Origin: Spizellomyces punctatus DAOM BR117 | Lineage: Eukaryota; Chytridiomycota; Chytridiomycetes; Spizellomycetales; Spizellomycetaceae | Direction of reading: 5' to 3' | Length of the DNA stretch: 64,000 bases | Assembly (NCBI RefSeq): GCF_000182565.1 | Contig: NW_015971552.1 | Span: 307,353-371,352, forward strand | Shown: piece after piece, positions 61,314 to 64,000 of the stretch | Layout of the letters: each line of letters opens with the position of its first letter | How positions within the stretch are numbered: the stretch's first letter is position 1 | Notes under the pieces: generated by a model | Database searches by the model: none | The model's input: the letters and a program-made list of their open reading frames with translations, nothing else | Told to the model about the DNA's origin: nothing | Position numbers and translations under genes: made by a program

Positions 61314-61807
61314 ATGGGTCAAAAATGGCAGCCTTCAGCGGGCGTGTGGGCTACCTATCAAGCACTTTCTTGCGCATTCAGTGAGTAGGACGTTCTTGTC
61401 GTGCCCGTCGCTTTTGTCGGTTTCTGCTTGTTCCTAACATCCCTGTTACAATAGTCATGTTTGATGGTGGAGTCTATTCCATGATCTATCCTTACCCGAC
61501 GTTCCTGTTTTTCGTCAACAGTCCTATTCCCAAAGGCTTCATCCAACCCTTCAGTTATCCCGGCTTGATTGCGCTCATCAGCGTCCCTATCATAGTCGCC
61601 ATCGAAACAAACTGCTGCAGTGCTGCGAGAAACATCAACGAGATGCTCTCCTACGTTCCCAAAGCCATCTTGTATCTGGTGCTTGCCTTGATTACGGTTA
61701 CCCAACTGACGCTGGTCCCTGCCGCGACGTTTTTGCTCATGACGAGTGTTACGCTCCTGGTCGCTGCCTTCACTCCTGAACCCGCACAGACTACCATGCC
61801 CAGGTAG
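61314..61807 (+). CDS. CYBA: p22phox (CYBA)-like membrane subunit
   Basis: Two exons (61314-61380, 61455-61807), about 139 aa. Exon 1 reads MGQKWQPSAGVWATYQALSC and splicing continues AFIMFDGGVY; the order MGQ, W, WA, QAL, then a hydrophobic run ending GG is the N-terminal pattern of p22phox. A second helix is SYPGLIALISVPIIVAIET, and the pair PKAILYLVLALITVTQL with FLLMTSVTLLVAAFTPEP matches the last helices. The Pro-rich C-terminal tail of animal p22phox is absent. p22phox/NoxD stabilises NOX in the membrane. Starting at the nearby ATG at 61325 gives the wrong phase at the intron, so 61314 is preferred. Confidence 0.78.
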
Positions 61808-63235
61808 TGGAGAGAAGCGTGACGCTTACACAACCTGCCGGACAGGGTTTATTTTTCGGTATTGGAATCATAAAGAAGGACACATATCTATCATTTCTGT
61901 TCATGTTTTTTGTCTCTTGTGTATGTTTGTAGAATGTGTGGGACGCATAGGGTTGGATAAATCTGCGCTGTGAATGGGAATCTTGACAGCAGCGACTTTC
62001 ACACTTGGCCATGTTTGCTTTTGGATTGATGTAAATTTGTATATAGAACTTTACAAAAACATGCGTAGTGGAATGGGAAACATTCATCTTTTGAAGTGGC
62101 CTTCTTTTACGTATATGTGTATCTCTTGGGCATGCACTGTCCAATACGGACAACATTTCAAACACGATAGTACTTTAAAGACGCGTAAAACCCGACACAA
62201 AGGTATGGCGAGAGACAACCTCGTTGGCGTCCGTTGGCGTCTGTTGGCGGCGGATGGGCTCGTCTCAGGGTCCATTTCCCTCCTCCTCTTTCTGTCTTCC
62301 TTCCATCCGCAAATCCCTTGATACTTGACCATGAATGGATACTCTTGGGTGGTGGATCATGGATGTGATGGGTAAAAGGATCAAGAAAAGTTTTGTTACA
62401 CTCAAATTTTTCAACATTAAAACATTTATTCCCTTGTGCAAGCCACGAACGAGTCTTATAAGACACGATTTTTAGTCATCAAGCCGAATTGTATACTAAA
62501 GTTAGCACATGGATAGTGTGTTGGCTGGAGCCATTGAACTTTACCCGATGAGACATACCGGGTATTGGGCAATAAATATCCGCTAGGCTTTACTCGGGTA
62601 ATTACGTCCAAGCTTTCGTTGTATTGTTCTTTGCGGAATCACTTTTGTCACCGACACTTTTGAGAGTGGGTTTGATTGACTGGATCTGCTGTTGAGTTAC
62701 TAGGGGATGGTCACGGTGCTTGGGATCGATCAATTGAGGACGAATGATATCGACATTGTCGGCATTGACAGAGACGAGGATGTGCAGGCAGCCTGACAAA
62801 ATAGGCATGATGTGATGATCGTGAAACCAGCAAGAGAATTATCTTTTTTTTGGTACTTTGAGTCTATTATTATTTCCCATACAAAAAATGTGCAATATCG
62901 CTGTGGATCGCGCATGAAATTGTCATTCATATTCGCGCATACTGATCTGAGGATTAACACCCACAATAATTACATTCCAAGTCTGTGTATTGGGTTACAT
63001 CACAGATATACCGAGAAATCAGTGGTTTGAAGCAAACGCTTTTTACAAATACTAGATATACATCGTGCAAGAGAGCAAAAACAGTGCGTGGTCCACCCCA
63101 ATACAGACAACTATCCACAAGTCCCAAAACACGCAAAGTATCTCTGGACAAGGCCCAGTTGTCCCCAATCCCTCCTATATACAAAGACACAAAGCGAGAG
63201 AAAATACAAGGAACATTCATCTACATGTGGGCCGT
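61808..63235. other. Convergent intergenic region, no recognised gene
   Basis: 1.4 kb between the p22phox-like stop and the NOX stop. Several open frames of 70-120 codons on both strands show no recognisable motif, and I see no repeat or RNA gene. Confidence 0.5.
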
Positions 63236-64000
63236 CTAGAAATGTTCTTTTCTAAATTCAAATTCAACACCGCCTCCGCTCTGGCTACCACATGCCTTCT
63301 TCAAGACATGAGCAAGACCTGTCGGTCCACAGTAGAACACACCAACCTGTGTAGTGCCTCCGCTGGCAGTCACTTCGCGTTCGATGCCGGCTCGAACACC
63401 ACCAAAGATCCTCGGCCATTCGGGTCGTCCAAAGTGGGTCTTGTTCCGCAGTTCAGTGAGGGGATCGTAGTTGGAGTCTGGATCGTTGAGGACAACATTC
63501 TGGATATCGTCGACCGAAAGCTTGCCCGTCAGGTAGACGTGAATCTCCAAAAACGAGGTAGGAACAGATTGTTCGAGAGTGGACAAGAGAGACTGGAACC
63601 AAGAAAAGGATTCCTTCTCGCGAGATGTCCAGAAAAAGTATACTTTGCGGAGCCTCATGGGGGCCTTGCGGTAGTATTTGTACCAGACGCTCTTCAACAG
63701 AGATGCAGCAGGTGTGACACCAATACCAGCAGAAACGAGGACTGCCACTTCGTAGTTGTAGAAATCTTCAGCGGGGGCACCGAAAGGTCCGTCGACACGA
63801 ATGGTTGGGAGTTTCACACCAGGCTTTGAGGGACTGTCCGCAGAGGTATTGTAACATCCCAACATTTTGGCTGCCTTCCTTGTCCAGTCACCGACGATAC
63901 GAATGTGAACAGAAACAAATCCTTCCTCGGGGCACGACGAGATGGTGAAAGGGTGCCACTGGAGATAAGATACGCTGGGAATGTTGAGGAACAAGTATTG
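63236..64000 (-). CDS. NOX: NADPH oxidase NOX, C-terminal part (cut by window edge)
   Basis: One exon in view, 254 residues, open at the right edge (the frame reads QYLFLNIPSVSYLQWHPF from base 64000). The FAD-binding HPFTISS motif is followed by the NADPH-binding segments VDGPFGAPAEDF, LVSAGIGVTPAASLLKSVW, FFWTSREKESFSWFQSLL and VFYCGPTGLAHVLKKACG. It ends EFEFRKEHF, the typical NOX C-terminus. The N-terminal haem-binding ferric-reductase helices, and any EF hands, lie outside the window. Transcription is toward the p22phox-like gene. Confidence 0.93.
   Translation of the reverse strand, partial: QYLFLNIPSVSYLQWHPFTISSCPEEGFVSVHIRIVGDWTRKAAKMLGCYNTSADSPSKPGVKLPTIRVDGPFGAPAEDFYNYEVAVLVSAGIGVTPAASLLKSVWYKYYRKAPMRLRKVYFFWTSREKESFSWFQSLLSTLEQSVPTSFLEIHVYLTGKLSVDDIQNVVLNDPDSNYDPLTELRNKTHFGRPEWPRIFGGVRAGIEREVTASGGTTQVGVFYCGPTGLAHVLKKACGSQSGGGVEFEFRKEHF

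Overview
The window is nuclear DNA from a zoosporic fungus, most likely a chytrid (Chytridiomycota or a close relative). The housekeeping genes are fungal in type (Pwp1, Cwc25, Dbp3, Atp7, Pre2). Genes are compact and carry short GT-AG introns, mostly 50-90 nt. One gene encodes the intraflagellar transport protein IFT22/RABL5, which is expected only in a lineage that still builds a cilium or flagellum. I find no rRNA, tRNA, CRISPR array or intact transposon. I recognise 34 well-supported protein-coding genes plus one weak candidate, on both strands, often in divergent or convergent pairs. Exon limits were worked out by hand from splice sites, reading phase and family conservation.

Left part (1-24.1 kb): Pwp1, the splicing factor Cwc25, ESCRT-III Vps20, thymidylate kinase, a RanBPM/Gid1-type SPRY-LisH-CTLH protein, a Siw14-type phosphatase, mitochondrial seryl-tRNA synthetase, an unassigned multipass membrane protein, a protein with three tandem cyclic-nucleotide-binding domains, ESCRT-III Vps24, ATP synthase subunit d, Kae1, a ZnT5/7-type zinc transporter and IFT22.

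Middle (24.5-49.4 kb): a surface-glycan stretch (a fusion of a polysaccharide pyruvyl transferase with a GT8 glycosyltransferase, a GPI-anchored L-domain wall protein, and a GT23-like fucosyltransferase). It is followed by a RING/TRAF zinc-finger protein, deoxyhypusine hydroxylase, the SNARE Bos1, the helicase Dbp3, a large UBA-UBX-LRR protein, a small basic protein, the tRNA methylthiotransferase CDKAL1, a CENP-B-type DNA-binding protein, mitochondrial uS5m, calcipressin and an MFS-like transporter.

Right part (49.8-64 kb): a myotubularin 3-phosphatase, an R7-type RGS protein (DEP, R7 helical, GGL and RGS regions) and the proteasome subunit beta 5. The window ends in a NADPH-oxidase gene group: NoxR/p67phox (TPR plus PB1), a small p22phox-like membrane subunit transcribed divergently from it, and the C-terminal half of the oxidase NOX, cut by the right edge.

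Most genes look unrelated to their neighbours. The clearest functional grouping is the oxidase set at 58.5-64 kb. A looser signalling theme joins the cyclic-nucleotide-binding protein, the R7-type RGS protein, calcipressin and the oxidase, all plausible parts of zoospore or rhizoid signalling, but that link is inference.
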